From positions 1 to 64,000 of the forward strand of contig CAUJSJ030000058.1 of assembly GCA_963422775.4 (NCBI GenBank): a DNA stretch of 64,000 nt, in the 5' to 3' direction. A program made the translations under genes and the position numbers. The notes under the pieces were generated by a model, which was not told the origin of the DNA, made no database searches, and worked only from the letters and a program-made list of their open reading frames with translations. The stretch is from Pelomonas sp963422775. GTDB taxonomy: Bacteria > Pseudomonadota > Gammaproteobacteria > Burkholderiales > Burkholderiaceae_C. Positions within the stretch are counted from its first letter, which is position 1; each line of letters begins with the position of its first letter. Positions 15,349 through 25,354 of this stretch are shown here, one piece after another.

Positions 15349-17232
15349 CTAGGGCTGCAGGGCGGCGAGTTGGGTGCATGAGTACAACGCGAAGGTCTGG
15401 GGCGGGTCGTGACGGGCGGCTGGTTGCCAGGTGGCCAGAGGCGGGATGACCAGACGCTCGGGCAGAACCATCGCGTCAGGAGGATCCAACGACCGGCAGA
15501 GCGCCCCCAACCGGTCAAGCGCCGGCACGTCGCATGACGTCAGCGCTTCCCGATCCTGAGCCAGCATTGCACCGTGGCGGCAAGCAGCACGATCCTCGTC
15601 GATGCCCCGGTACAACTCGCGTCGAGCGCCGAAAGCCATCGCGTTATTCCGGTTAAACAGCATGCCGGAGCCTTGTTGCGGGGCGTAGTGACTGCGCCGT
15701 TCGAGCAGGCCCCAGGTCGCCGCGAGTTGTTGGGGCCAGTAGACCGTGGCCTGCGCTGGCAGGTGGGTGGCGAACGGATGGTCCGCAGGGGAAGCGGCTT
15801 CGACGGCGCGCGCGAGGTCGGTTCTTTGGTCCCACGTGGCGGCGGCCGCCCCAAGCAGCGCGGCGCTCGACAGGCCGGCCGCGATGGCGCAGCGGCGCCC
15901 CCGCTGCATCAACGCCACCAAGCCGGCAAAGCCGGCGAGTGCCACCGTCGGAAAGGACAGGAAGAGCATGGCCTGGGCGCCCCGCCCCGCGAGTGGATGC
16001 TGCCAGCCCTGCAGTGTGATCATCTCGTTCAGGCGAACCACGGATAGCGCGAGGATGGCCAGCAGCACGACGCCGCAGGTGAGCCGCGTCATCGCTGGCG
16101 ACACGTTGCGGCCACGCCAGGCCAACAGCAGCGCAAACATCAGGAGGCTGCCCGTTGCAAGCGCGTGCATGCCGCGGACATGAACATTCAACAGTGCCAA
16201 CATCAAGGCGCAGGCGACGATGGGCCACCCGCCGGCCCGCCGCCACAGTTGCACCACCAGCCAGGGGCCGATGGCAATCGCCAGCAAGTGAGTGAGCCAA
16301 TGCACCCGCCAGAGCTGCATTTGCGTGATCAACACCAGGCGCAGCCCATCGCCGAGCACCAGCGCCACGGCAAACAGCGCCAGCGTGACGCCGATGACGA
16401 CTTGCAGCAGTCGCTTCCAGTCGTCCGCAGCCCGCAGTTGTGCGGCGGCGAGGAGAACGCCGAGGTCCAGCATGACCGACATCCAATCCAGCACAGCCCA
16501 GTTGCCCAGCACGACCTGGGGGCTCACGGTGTCGAACAGTGACCACCAATACGGGTCGTACCGCCTGAAGAGCCCGTCCCAGGGTGGCAGCCCGGCGGCG
16601 CCTGCAAGCAGCGCCGCCGGCACGCTGACAAGCGCCCAGAGCCAGCGTCGGTCCTGCTGCATGAGATAGCCGCCGGCCACCAGCAGGACCGGCAGCGACA
16701 TGAGTGGATGGAACAGGGTGGCCGCCGCCAGCAGCCCCGCCATGGTCTTGAAACGTGCCTTCAGCAGCGCGACCAGGCTCCACAGCAGCAGCGGCTCAGC
16801 CACGCTGCGTGCGGTCAGGAACTGTTCGCTGTAGCTGAATGCCCAGCCGCCGCCGTAGATGGGCGACATCACCGCAAAGGCCAGCAGACCGAAGAGTGTT
16901 GTGCGGCTTGCGCCGGCCCACTGCATCAGCAGCGCCCAGACCGCAGCGCCCATCAAGGCCCAGCTCAAGAGCACGCCGGCGGTGTGGGTGGCGCCTTCGC
17001 CAAACAGCCGGTACAGCGGCGCCAGGCAGTGGGCATACGCCGAATAGCGGTCCTGCGAGCCGCTCGCGAAGAACATGTCCTGCGCGAGGGCCGGCACGCG
17101 CGAGTGCAACAGGACCTGGCCGAAGTACAGCGTCCCGTCGTGCCACAGGCCCAGCTGTGGGCGCGCAGCCAGCAGGAGGCCCGCGACCGCCATCAACAGG
17201 AACGCCGCGTTGCGGCGGGAGAGATTCGGCAT
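15349..17232 (-). CDS. Large polytopic membrane protein, GT-C-like
   Basis: 627 aa from the ATG at 17232. Roughly 12 TM helices, then a soluble tail of about 130 residues. The first periplasmic loop (QVLLHSRVPALAQDMFFASGSQDRYSAY) has acidic residues where GT-C glycosyltransferases keep their catalytic motif. The tail contains YWPQQLAATWGLLERRSHYAPQQ and several cysteines (CRHG, TSCDVP, LCRSLD, YSCTQL). I do not recognise the family with confidence. Position directly after pilA and before GtrA suggests a pilus-glycan glycosyltransferase, possibly analogous to TfpW of Pseudomonas, but sequence similarity was not tested. Some arms of the gene look slightly less GC-rich than its neighbours. Confidence 0.6.
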   Translation of the reverse strand: MPNLSRRNAAFLLMAVAGLLLAARPQLGLWHDGTLYFGQVLLHSRVPALAQDMFFASGSQDRYSAYAHCLAPLYRLFGEGATHTAGVLLSWALMGAAVWALLMQWAGASRTTLFGLLAFAVMSPIYGGGWAFSYSEQFLTARSVAEPLLLWSLVALLKARFKTMAGLLAAATLFHPLMSLPVLLVAGGYLMQQDRRWLWALVSVPAALLAGAAGLPPWDGLFRRYDPYWWSLFDTVSPQVVLGNWAVLDWMSVMLDLGVLLAAAQLRAADDWKRLLQVVIGVTLALFAVALVLGDGLRLVLITQMQLWRVHWLTHLLAIAIGPWLVVQLWRRAGGWPIVACALMLALLNVHVRGMHALATGSLLMFALLLAWRGRNVSPAMTRLTCGVVLLAILALSVVRLNEMITLQGWQHPLAGRGAQAMLFLSFPTVALAGFAGLVALMQRGRRCAIAAGLSSAALLGAAAATWDQRTDLARAVEAASPADHPFATHLPAQATVYWPQQLAATWGLLERRSHYAPQQGSGMLFNRNNAMAFGARRELYRGIDEDRAACRHGAMLAQDREALTSCDVPALDRLGALCRSLDPPDAMVLPERLVIPPLATWQPAARHDPPQTFALYSCTQLAALQP

Positions 17233-17262
17233 GACCCAGAGGATTGCTTGCCCGTAATGAAG

Positions 17263-17282
17263 AAGGGGCCCGAAGGCCCCTT
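17263..17282 (-). terminator. Intrinsic terminator after pilA
   Basis: Perfect 8-bp stem AAGGGGCC / GGCCCCTT around a TTCG tetraloop (minus strand), followed by the U-rich CTTCATT. It lies 36 bp after the pilin stop. It would reduce read-through into the glycosylation genes, so pilin should be made in excess over the downstream enzymes. Confidence 0.75.
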
Positions 17283-17318
17283 GCTCACAGTCGACGCCGC
17301 CTGCGCAGCGTCCGACGG

Positions 17319-17762
17319 TCAGGTATTGTTCTTGGTGAGCGAGGCGTCGACGGCGGTCGTCATGTTGGTCGACGTGATGGACCACTTGATGCGAGCTTCG
17401 TTGGTGATGTCCGGCGCGAGGACGATCGTGCCGGCGCTGGTGTTGCCGATCGCGTTGGCAGGAATGTTGGCGGTGATGGTGCCGTTGGTGATTGCCACGG
17501 AGGAGATCAGCGGGGTTGCCATGGTGGCGGGGATGCCGTTGGTGCCCAGATCGCAACCGGTGACGACGCCCTTTTCCTGGATGCAGATGGCGACTGCCTT
17601 CTTGTAGGCATCGACGCTCGACAGGGCCGAAGCAGCCTTCGACTTGAGCGTGTAGTCCTTGTACTGCGGAATCGCCACAGCAGCCAGGATGCCGATGATG
17701 GCCACGACGATCATCAGTTCGATCAGGGTGAAGCCCTGTTGGGCGCGTTGCTTCAGGTTCAT
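17319..17762 (-). CDS. pilA: Type IV major pilin (type IVa prepilin)
   Basis: 147 aa prepilin. A 10-residue leader ends in Gly10, and the mature protein begins FTLIELMIVVAIIGILAAVA, the N-methylated assembly helix with Glu at mature position 5. PilD cleaves after Gly10. The globular part is rich in Thr, Ser and Asn (ITNGTITANIPANAIGNTSAG). Its only cysteines are Cys60 and Cys70, giving a mid-protein pair instead of the usual C-terminal disulfide loop. The last residues are SLTKNNT. A GGAG lies 7 bp before the ATG, and a sigma-54-type promoter precedes it. The PglL-type ligase downstream makes O-glycosylation of this pilin likely. Confidence 0.93.
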   Translation of the reverse strand: MNLKQRAQQGFTLIELMIVVAIIGILAAVAIPQYKDYTLKSKAASALSSVDAYKKAVAICIQEKGVVTGCDLGTNGIPATMATPLISSVAITNGTITANIPANAIGNTSAGTIVLAPDITNEARIKWSITSTNMTTAVDASLTKNNT

Positions 17763-17809
17763 GTCAGTACTCCAGCAAGAGTGAGTGGTGGGGAGGCACA
17801 CCCCCTGAA

Positions 17810-17825
17810 TGCAGGGGCCGTGCCA
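17810..17825 (-). promoter_or_regulatory. Sigma-54 (RpoN) promoter of pilA
   Basis: On the minus strand the site reads TGGCACGGCCCCTGCA. It matches the -24/-12 consensus TGGCACG-N4-TTGCA at every defined position except one (C for the first T of TTGC), with exact GG-to-GC spacing. The transcript would start near 17798, giving a leader of about 36 nt. RpoN- and PilR-dependent pilin promoters are well known. Upstream, GAAACGTCA is repeated at 17893-17901 and 17944-17952, 51 bp apart, and could bind the activator. Confidence 0.85.
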
Positions 17826-17956
17826 GCTTTTTCGGGCCTCTGGCCCGTGCGAAAGCACACGAATCGCTGCCTGAGGCGTTGGCGGCTGACAAGAAACGTC
17901 ACTTTGGGCTGACGCGTTCTGTCACTCCAGCGCGCCAGGCCGAGAAACGTCAGACG

Positions 17957-17980
17957 AAAAAATGGCGCCTCGAGGGCGCC
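17957..17980 (-). terminator. Intrinsic terminator after the phosphodiesterase gene
   Basis: On the minus strand: stem GGCGCC / GGCGCC with a 5-nt loop, followed directly by ATTTTTT. It lies about 20 bp after the stop of the MBL-fold gene and separates that gene from the pilA promoter region. Confidence 0.85.
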
Positions 17981-18000
17981 GGTTGCGGGGAAGGAGCGGC

Positions 18001-18786
18001 TCAAAGCCGCATTTCCTGCCCAGCCTGCAGCGCGCTGATCCGGTGCGGGCTGTTCAGGGCCTGCACGCCCTGCATGACGGCCTCGACCTCGCCGGGCTTG
18101 ATGTGGGTGATGCGCACGTCCACGCTGCCGGCCAACTGGCCCAGCTCGTGGCCGAGGTCACTCGGGCACAGGTGCTGGCTGACGTGGGCGACCTCGATCT
18201 CGTCGTCGCTGAAGGCGGTCTCGATGACGAGGTGGGACAGGCGCAGATCTGCCAGGCGCCGCCACAGCGCCGGGTTGGGGCCGGTATCGCCGGTGAAGAC
18301 CCAGTGGGCATGGCCGGCGGCAGCGCCGGCGTCGACGGCAAAGCCGACCGCGGGCACGGTGTGCACGGCCGACAGCACTTCGATCACGCGGCCACCGAGT
18401 TCGAGGCGGTCGCCGATCTGGAAGGCATGCATCGACAGCACGGGGGCTTCGGCGGTGGGCAGCGCGGTGAAGTCGGGCCAGATGACGCCGTTGAAGATGT
18501 GCTGGCGCAGCGCCGCCAGCGTCTCGGGCAGTGCGTGGACCTGGATGGGCGGGCGGCCGGCGGCGACACGCAGGCGCAGCACGGCATCGGCCAGCAGCGG
18601 GATGCCCAGCACATGGTCCAGGTGGGAGTGGCTCAGCAGGATGTGGTCGACGGCCGCCAGGGCGTCCAGCGGCAGGTCGCCCACGCCGGTGCCGGCGTCG
18701 ATGAGGACATCGTCGTCGAGCAGGAAGGCGGTGGTCTTGTAGCCGGCGGCAATGGCGCCGGAGCAGCCCAGGACGCGGATGTTCAT
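18001..18786 (-). CDS. MBL-fold hydrolase, class II 3',5'-cyclic-nucleotide phosphodiesterase type
   Basis: 261 aa. The zinc-binding motif of the metallo-beta-lactamase fold is present as HSHLDHVLG (about residues 53-61), with further ligand His/Asp in VFTGDTGPNPALW. The opening MNIRVLGCSGAIAAGYKTTAFLL and the layout HVLGIPLLAD match class II cyclic-nucleotide phosphodiesterases (PDE1/CpdP type), which hydrolyse cAMP or cGMP. The nearest relatives by general look are this class rather than lactonases or RNases. It is monocistronic, with its own terminator and about 190 bp upstream holding short hairpins. cAMP as substrate is inferred from the family. Confidence 0.78.
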   Translation of the reverse strand: MNIRVLGCSGAIAAGYKTTAFLLDDDVLIDAGTGVGDLPLDALAAVDHILLSHSHLDHVLGIPLLADAVLRLRVAAGRPPIQVHALPETLAALRQHIFNGVIWPDFTALPTAEAPVLSMHAFQIGDRLELGGRVIEVLSAVHTVPAVGFAVDAGAAAGHAHWVFTGDTGPNPALWRRLADLRLSHLVIETAFSDDEIEVAHVSQHLCPSDLGHELGQLAGSVDVRITHIKPGEVEAVMQGVQALNSPHRISALQAGQEMRL

Positions 18787-18974
18787 GCGATGCGTGGCTC
18801 GGATTGGGTGCCCCGCGTCAGGCGGGGTAGAGCCAAGAATGTACGCAGGCGGCCAGGCAGTTAGACGGTCGGATTACCGACTTGGGGGGATCCCATCCGT
18901 GAGGATGTCACAGCCCCGGCGAGGAGGGCGGCATCCCGGCAAAGCCCGTTGATCGGGCCTCGCCGGCCGGGTTG

Positions 18975-19628
18975 TCAGCCCTGGATGAACTGCATCTGCG
19001 TGCCGGCCAGCTCGATCAGATCGCCGGTGCGCAATGCAATCGATTCGCCCGTCAGCGGGATGCCGTTGACGCTGGGGCGCTGCGCCCCTTCGACGTGGGC
19101 GAAGACGTAGCCGGTGGGGCGTTTGGTGATGGAGGCGACCTGCACGCCGGGCTTGCCCAGCGTCGTGACGACCTTGGTCAGCGCGACCTCGCGGCCGGCG
19201 GCAGCGCCGGTCAGCACCTTGATGGACGCCGGGCCGATGACGACACCGTTGCCCAGCGAGCCGAAGGACGAGGTCAGGCCCAGGTTCGGCGGCGCGCCGG
19301 AGCCTGGCTTGAGGATCATCGTCTTCTCGTAGTCGCCGCCATCGTTCAGCAGGAACTTGATCTTGTACTTGCCGATTTCGACGGTGTCGTTGTCGGCCAG
19401 CAACTGCTTCTTGATCGCCTTGCCGTTGATGTAGGTGCCGTTGGTGGAGTTGAGGTCTTCGATGAAGACGTCGGCCCCGACCATCTGCAGCACGGCGTGC
19501 TCGCCAGACACCGCAAGGTTGTCGATGACGATGTCGTTGTACGGCCGCCGACCGAGCGTGGTCTTGTCCTTGGTGATCTGGACCTCCTTGATCACCACGC
19601 CGTCGAGCGAAACCACCAGTTTGCCCAT
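18975..19628 (-). CDS. FHA-domain protein (probably tandem FHA)
   Basis: 217 aa from the ATG at 19628, with GAGGT 6 bp upstream. The N-terminal FHA domain (about residues 1-92) keeps all phosphothreonine-binding landmarks: LGRRPYND, SGEHA and NSTNGTYINGK. After a linker with YEKTMILKPG, the C-terminal 90 residues (TLGKPGVQ, RPSVNGIPL, GDLIELAGTQMQF) look like a second, degenerate FHA fold lacking the binding Arg/Ser pair. The linker Thr could be a phosphorylation site. It is the last gene of the terC-kinase-phosphatase block and is the likely reader of the kinase's output. Confidence 0.88.
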   Translation of the reverse strand: MGKLVVSLDGVVIKEVQITKDKTTLGRRPYNDIVIDNLAVSGEHAVLQMVGADVFIEDLNSTNGTYINGKAIKKQLLADNDTVEIGKYKIKFLLNDGGDYEKTMILKPGSGAPPNLGLTSSFGSLGNGVVIGPASIKVLTGAAAGREVALTKVVTTLGKPGVQVASITKRPTGYVFAHVEGAQRPSVNGIPLTGESIALRTGDLIELAGTQMQFIQG

Positions 19629-19664
19629 GTATGACCTCAAGTTCTGTTGTGCGTGCCGCGACTC

Positions 19665-20470
19665 TTAGGCAACCGAGTCTTTGCCGCCACGTCGACCGAA
19701 GGGCCACCAGCCCCGTCCTTCGGTACGTTGGCGGCCCTCGGCGCGGGCCAGGATGAGCGCGATGTTATCGCGGCCGCCCGCCTCATTGGCCGCGTTGATC
19801 AGAGCACGTGCGGCCTCGGGCAAGGCCGGATTGCCGTTGAGCAGATTGGCGAGGCTGTCGTCGTCGAGCATATCGGACAGGCCGTCTGAGCACAGCAGGT
19901 AGGTGTCGCCGGGCTGGACTTCGTGCAGATGCAGCTCCAGCAGCACCGTGTCCTCGACGCCGACGGCGCGCGTGACGAGGTTCTTGTTGCTGGAGAAGGC
20001 GGCCTCTTCGACGGTCAGCAGGCCGGCGTCGATCTGTTCCTGCAGCAGCGAGTGGTCGCGGGTGATCTGCATCAGGCGGCCGGCGCGCAGGCGGTAGGCG
20101 CGCGAATCGCCGACGTGGCCGAGCAGCAGGCCCTCGGGGCGGAAGACGCCCAGCACCAGCGTCGTGCCCATGCCCGCATAGCGCGGGTTGGTGTTGGCGG
20201 CGTTGAAGATGGCGCGGTTGGCGTTGTCCACGCAGATGTCCATCGCGCGCTTGATCTCGCCGGCGCGCGCCTCGCGGCCGGCATCCTTGAGCCAGCGGCC
20301 GAGCTCGCTGGCGACGAAGCTCGTGAGCATCTGGCTGGCGACCTCGCCGGCGTTGTAGCCGCCCATGCCGTCGGCCAGCACGGCCAAGCCGGCGGCCTCG
20401 TCGAGGGCGACCGAGTCTTCGTTGTTGTCGCGCGCACGGCCCACGTCGGTGGCGCTGAAGAACTCCAGGG

Positions 20471-20474
<4 letters not shown>
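19665..20474 (-). CDS. PP2C-type Ser/Thr protein phosphatase (Stp1/PppA-like)
   Basis: 269 aa, the normal size for bacterial PP2C (PPM). Metal-binding Asp motifs are intact: VGRARDNNEDSV, VLADGMGGYNAGEVAS, LGHVGDSRAYRLR, DHSLLQEQI, LLCSDGLSDML and GGRDNIALILA. It removes phosphate from Ser/Thr residues using two Mn/Mg ions. The ATG overlaps the kinase stop by 4 bp (ATGA), so kinase and phosphatase are translationally coupled. Together with the FHA gene it forms a complete writer-eraser-reader set. No type VI secretion genes, a common partner, are in the window. Confidence 0.95.
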
Positions 20475-21628
<1,154 letters not shown>

Positions 21629-21638
21629 GCGATCGATC

Positions 21639-22334
21639 TTAGGCGGCCTCGCGTTTGCTGCGGCGGGCCAGTGCCAGACCGACGGCAACGACGAAAACGG
21701 CACAGCTGAGGCTGACCGCGTAGTCCAGGCCGTGCATGTGGGCCTCGAACCACTCGTGAACGGCAGCGTCGGTCGTGGCCATCTCGCCGGCCACGAAGCC
21801 CAGCAGTGCGGCGCCCAGCGTGATGATGGCCGGGAAGCGCTCCATCAGTTTCAGCAGCAGCGTGCTGCCAAAGATGATGAGGGGAATGGACAGGCCCAGG
21901 CCGATGACGAGCAGCGGCACGCGCAGCGCCTCGGGCGCGCTGTTGGCGGCGGCCGCAACGGCGATGACGTTGTCCAGGCTCATGACAAGGTCGGCGATCA
22001 GGATGGTGCGCACGGCCGTCCACAGGTTGCCGCTGGCATGTACGTCGGCATCGTCATCGCTGTCGGCGAGCAGCTGCACGCCGATCCACAGCAGCAGCAC
22101 GGCGCCGATCAGCTTCAGCCAGGGCAGCTGCAGAAGCTGCACAGCGAACAGCGTCAACACGACGCGCAGCACGATGGCCGCGCCACTGCCGAAGACGATG
22201 GCCTTCTTCTGCTGGCTGTGCGGAAGATTGCGCGAGGCCAGTGCGATGACGACGGCGTTGTCGCCCGACAGCAGGATGTTGACCCAGATGATCTTCAGCA
22301 GCGCGATGAAGAAGGCGGTGTTCAGCAAGTCCAT
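21639..22334 (-). CDS. TerC family integral membrane protein
   Basis: 231 aa from the ATG at 22334. Seven to eight TM helices with the family's conserved acidic motifs: NILLSGDNAVVIALASRNLP in helix 2 and LIADLVMSLDNVIAVAAAA in helix 5. A charged loop (LADSDDDADVHASG) lies between. TerC/YjbE/Alx proteins act in metal handling, especially manganese export and metalation of exported proteins, or tellurite resistance. It heads the kinase-phosphatase-FHA block, with 10 bp to the kinase gene. A kinase operon led by a TerC protein is uncommon. The short leader has an 8-bp hairpin but is too short for a yybP-ykoY riboswitch. Confidence 0.88.
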   Translation of the reverse strand: MDLLNTAFFIALLKIIWVNILLSGDNAVVIALASRNLPHSQQKKAIVFGSGAAIVLRVVLTLFAVQLLQLPWLKLIGAVLLLWIGVQLLADSDDDADVHASGNLWTAVRTILIADLVMSLDNVIAVAAAANSAPEALRVPLLVIGLGLSIPLIIFGSTLLLKLMERFPAIITLGAALLGFVAGEMATTDAAVHEWFEAHMHGLDYAVSLSCAVFVVAVGLALARRSKREAA

Positions 22335-22385
22335 GGCGGCGAGGAGGGTGTAACGCCCGAGTGTCGGTCCGCCCGGGCGGGCAGC

Positions 22386-22407
22386 GCCTGCGTGCAACTA
22401 CGCAGGC
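22386..22407 (-). promoter_or_regulatory. Perfect hairpin in the terC leader
   Basis: GCCTGCGT / ACGCAGGC, 8-bp perfect stem with a 6-nt loop, 52 bp upstream of the terC ATG and just below the sucD terminator. There is no U-tract, so it is not a terminator. It could be a palindromic operator or an RNA structure. Confidence 0.4.
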
Positions 22408-22410
22408 AGC

Positions 22411-22441
22411 AAAAGAAAAGGGCCGCTCAAACGAACGGCCC
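22411..22441 (-). terminator. Intrinsic terminator after sucD
   Basis: On the minus strand: stem GGGCCG / CGGCCC with a 10-nt loop that can pair further, followed by TTTTCTTTT. It lies 20 bp after the sucD stop and ends the sucC-sucD transcript. Confidence 0.88.
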
Positions 22442-22461
22442 CTTCGGTCAGCCAGGGTGGC

Positions 22462-23355
22462 TTAGAGCAATGCCTTGAGCAGCTTTGCCATTTCAGACGG
22501 GTTGCGGGTGATGGTGAAGCCGCACTCTTCCATGATGGCGAGCTTGGCATCGGCCGTGTCGGCGCCGCCAGAGATCAGCGCGCCGGCGTGGCCCATGCGC
22601 TTGCCGGGAGGGGCAGTCACACCGGCGATGAAGCCGACGATGGGCTTCTTCATGTTCAGCTTGCACCAACGGGCGGCTTCCGCCTCGTCCGGGCCGCCGA
22701 TCTCGCCGATCATGATGACGGCGTCGGTGTCCGGGTCGTCGTTGAAAGCCTGCATGACGTCGATGTGCTTCAGGCCGTTGATCGGGTCGCCGCCGATGCC
22801 GACCGCCGACGATTGGCCCAGGCCGATCTCGGTCAGCTGGGCCACGGCTTCATACGTCAGCGTGCCGGAGCGCGAGACGACGCCGATGCGGCCCTTGCGG
22901 TGGATGTGGCCCGGCATGATGCCGATCTTGATTTCTTCCGGCGTGATCAGGCCCGGGCAGTTGGGGCCGAGCAGCAGCGTCTTCTTGCCGCCGGCAGCTT
23001 CCTTGGCCTTCATCTTGTTGCGCACTTCCAGCATGTCCCGGACCGGGATGCCTTCGGTGATGCAGATCGCCAGGTCCAGGTCGGCCTCGACGGCTTCCCA
23101 GATGGCGGCCGCGGCGCCCGCGGGCGGCACGTAGATGACGGAGACGGTGGCGCCGGTCTGCGAGGCGGCTTTCTTGACGGTCGCGTAGATGGGGATCTCG
23201 CTGAACTTCTCGCCCGCCTTCTTCGGGTTCACGCCCGCGACGAAGGCGTTCTTGCCGTTGGCGTAGGCCTGGCAACCCAGCGTGTGGAACTGGCCGGTCT
23301 TGCCGGTGATGCCCTGGGTGATGACCTTGGTGTCTTTGTTGATGTAGATCGACAT
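22462..23355 (-). CDS. sucD: Succinate-CoA ligase (ADP-forming) subunit alpha
   Basis: 297 aa, full length. TCA-cycle enzyme interconverting succinyl-CoA and succinate with substrate-level phosphorylation. The CoA-binding N-terminus reads MSIYINKDTKVITQGITGKTG. The phosphorylated histidine lies in GKRMGHAGALISGG (about residue 250), and the GIGGDPINGL segment is typical. It follows sucC by 18 bp; the two subunits form the active alpha-beta unit. Confidence 0.98.
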   Translation of the reverse strand: MSIYINKDTKVITQGITGKTGQFHTLGCQAYANGKNAFVAGVNPKKAGEKFSEIPIYATVKKAASQTGATVSVIYVPPAGAAAAIWEAVEADLDLAICITEGIPVRDMLEVRNKMKAKEAAGGKKTLLLGPNCPGLITPEEIKIGIMPGHIHRKGRIGVVSRSGTLTYEAVAQLTEIGLGQSSAVGIGGDPINGLKHIDVMQAFNDDPDTDAVIMIGEIGGPDEAEAARWCKLNMKKPIVGFIAGVTAPPGKRMGHAGALISGGADTADAKLAIMEECGFTITRNPSEMAKLLKALL

Positions 23356-23373
23356 TTCTGATTCCTCTGGGCG

Positions 23374-24534
<1,161 letters not shown>

Positions 24535-24558
24535 GGCTGGGTCTTTCGGGTCGGGAAG

Positions 24559-25182
24559 TCAGGAAGCGGAAGTGGCTGGCTCGGGACTTTCAAGGAACGG
24601 CGGGTCGCTCTCGAGTGTCGGCTGGGCCTTGGCGGCGCTGATATGCCAGCGGGAATAGAACTTGGCGACGGTCGCGCCGTCGCGGCGCAGCGCGTGGCAG
24701 CGGTCGAGCTGAAAGGGCGGGTTGCCGGCGGCGTCGCCTTCACGGGTGTCGATGACCGAGCCGGCCAAGGCCTGGATCACGGCAGTCGGCAGGATCTGGC
24801 AGAGCTCGGTCAGATGCGTGCAGCCGCGTGCACCGCCCAGGCGCTCGGCAACGGCGTGGCGGAAGCCCTTCATCAGGTTCAGCCCCACCAATTGCGCGTA
24901 GGCATCGCCATGTTCATCGCAAGCGCCGACGTAGGGCATCCAGCGCGTGTCGGAGGATGCGGCGGTGATGGTCAGCGCGTGGTCGACCGTCAGATACAGG
25001 TGCATCTCGTGGATGGGATCACCGGCCTTGCGCGGTTCGCCGGCGAGCGGGACATCGTGCGATTTGGTGTCGATGAGGCTGGCTTCTACGTCGAACAGGC
25101 CATCATCACGCATGAACACCCGTACATCGAGGGCGCGGCGATGAAGCTGGCGGCGCTGAGCGGGCGATGGCGTGGCGGGCAT
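24559..25182 (-). CDS. DUF2889 family protein
   Basis: 207 aa from the ATG at 25182. It belongs to a conserved family of unknown function (DUF2889), recognised by its course: RRALDVRVFMRDDGLFDVEASLIDTKSHDV, PIHEMHLYLTVD, CDEHGDAYAQLVGLNLMKGFR, and RGCTHLTELCQILPTAVIQALAG. Family members often sit next to feruloyl- or acyl-CoA ligase genes and are suspected to help ligase-type enzymes. Here it is the first gene of the sucCD operon, which is a common synteny in Burkholderiales. It has no signal peptide or TM segment. The biochemical function is unknown. Confidence 0.82.
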   Translation of the reverse strand: MPATPSPAQRRQLHRRALDVRVFMRDDGLFDVEASLIDTKSHDVPLAGEPRKAGDPIHEMHLYLTVDHALTITAASSDTRWMPYVGACDEHGDAYAQLVGLNLMKGFRHAVAERLGGARGCTHLTELCQILPTAVIQALAGSVIDTREGDAAGNPPFQLDRCHALRRDGATVAKFYSRWHISAAKAQPTLESDPPFLESPEPATSAS

Positions 25183-25354
25183 GTGCGGAGAGCTGGGGAC
25201 GCAACCCGGCCAGTGGGCCGGGACGGGGCGGTCTTGGTGTGCAAGACACGCGGCGAACCAGGGGTTCAGAGGCCGGCGTGCCAAGCGGCAACCGCCGTTT
25301 TGGGCAGCCGGCAATGTAGCACGCGGCCCTTGTGCAGGCCTTACGCCGGGCGGC

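Noticed and set aside
17826..17845. CGGGCC-TCT-GGCCCG hairpin next to the pilA promoter as a terminator
   Set aside because: The run of Ts lies on the wrong side for either strand, and it would sit upstream of the promoter.
22335..22410. yybP-ykoY manganese riboswitch in the terC leader
   Set aside because: The leader is only about 75 nt after the sucD terminator and has a single simple hairpin; the conserved riboswitch core is not present.
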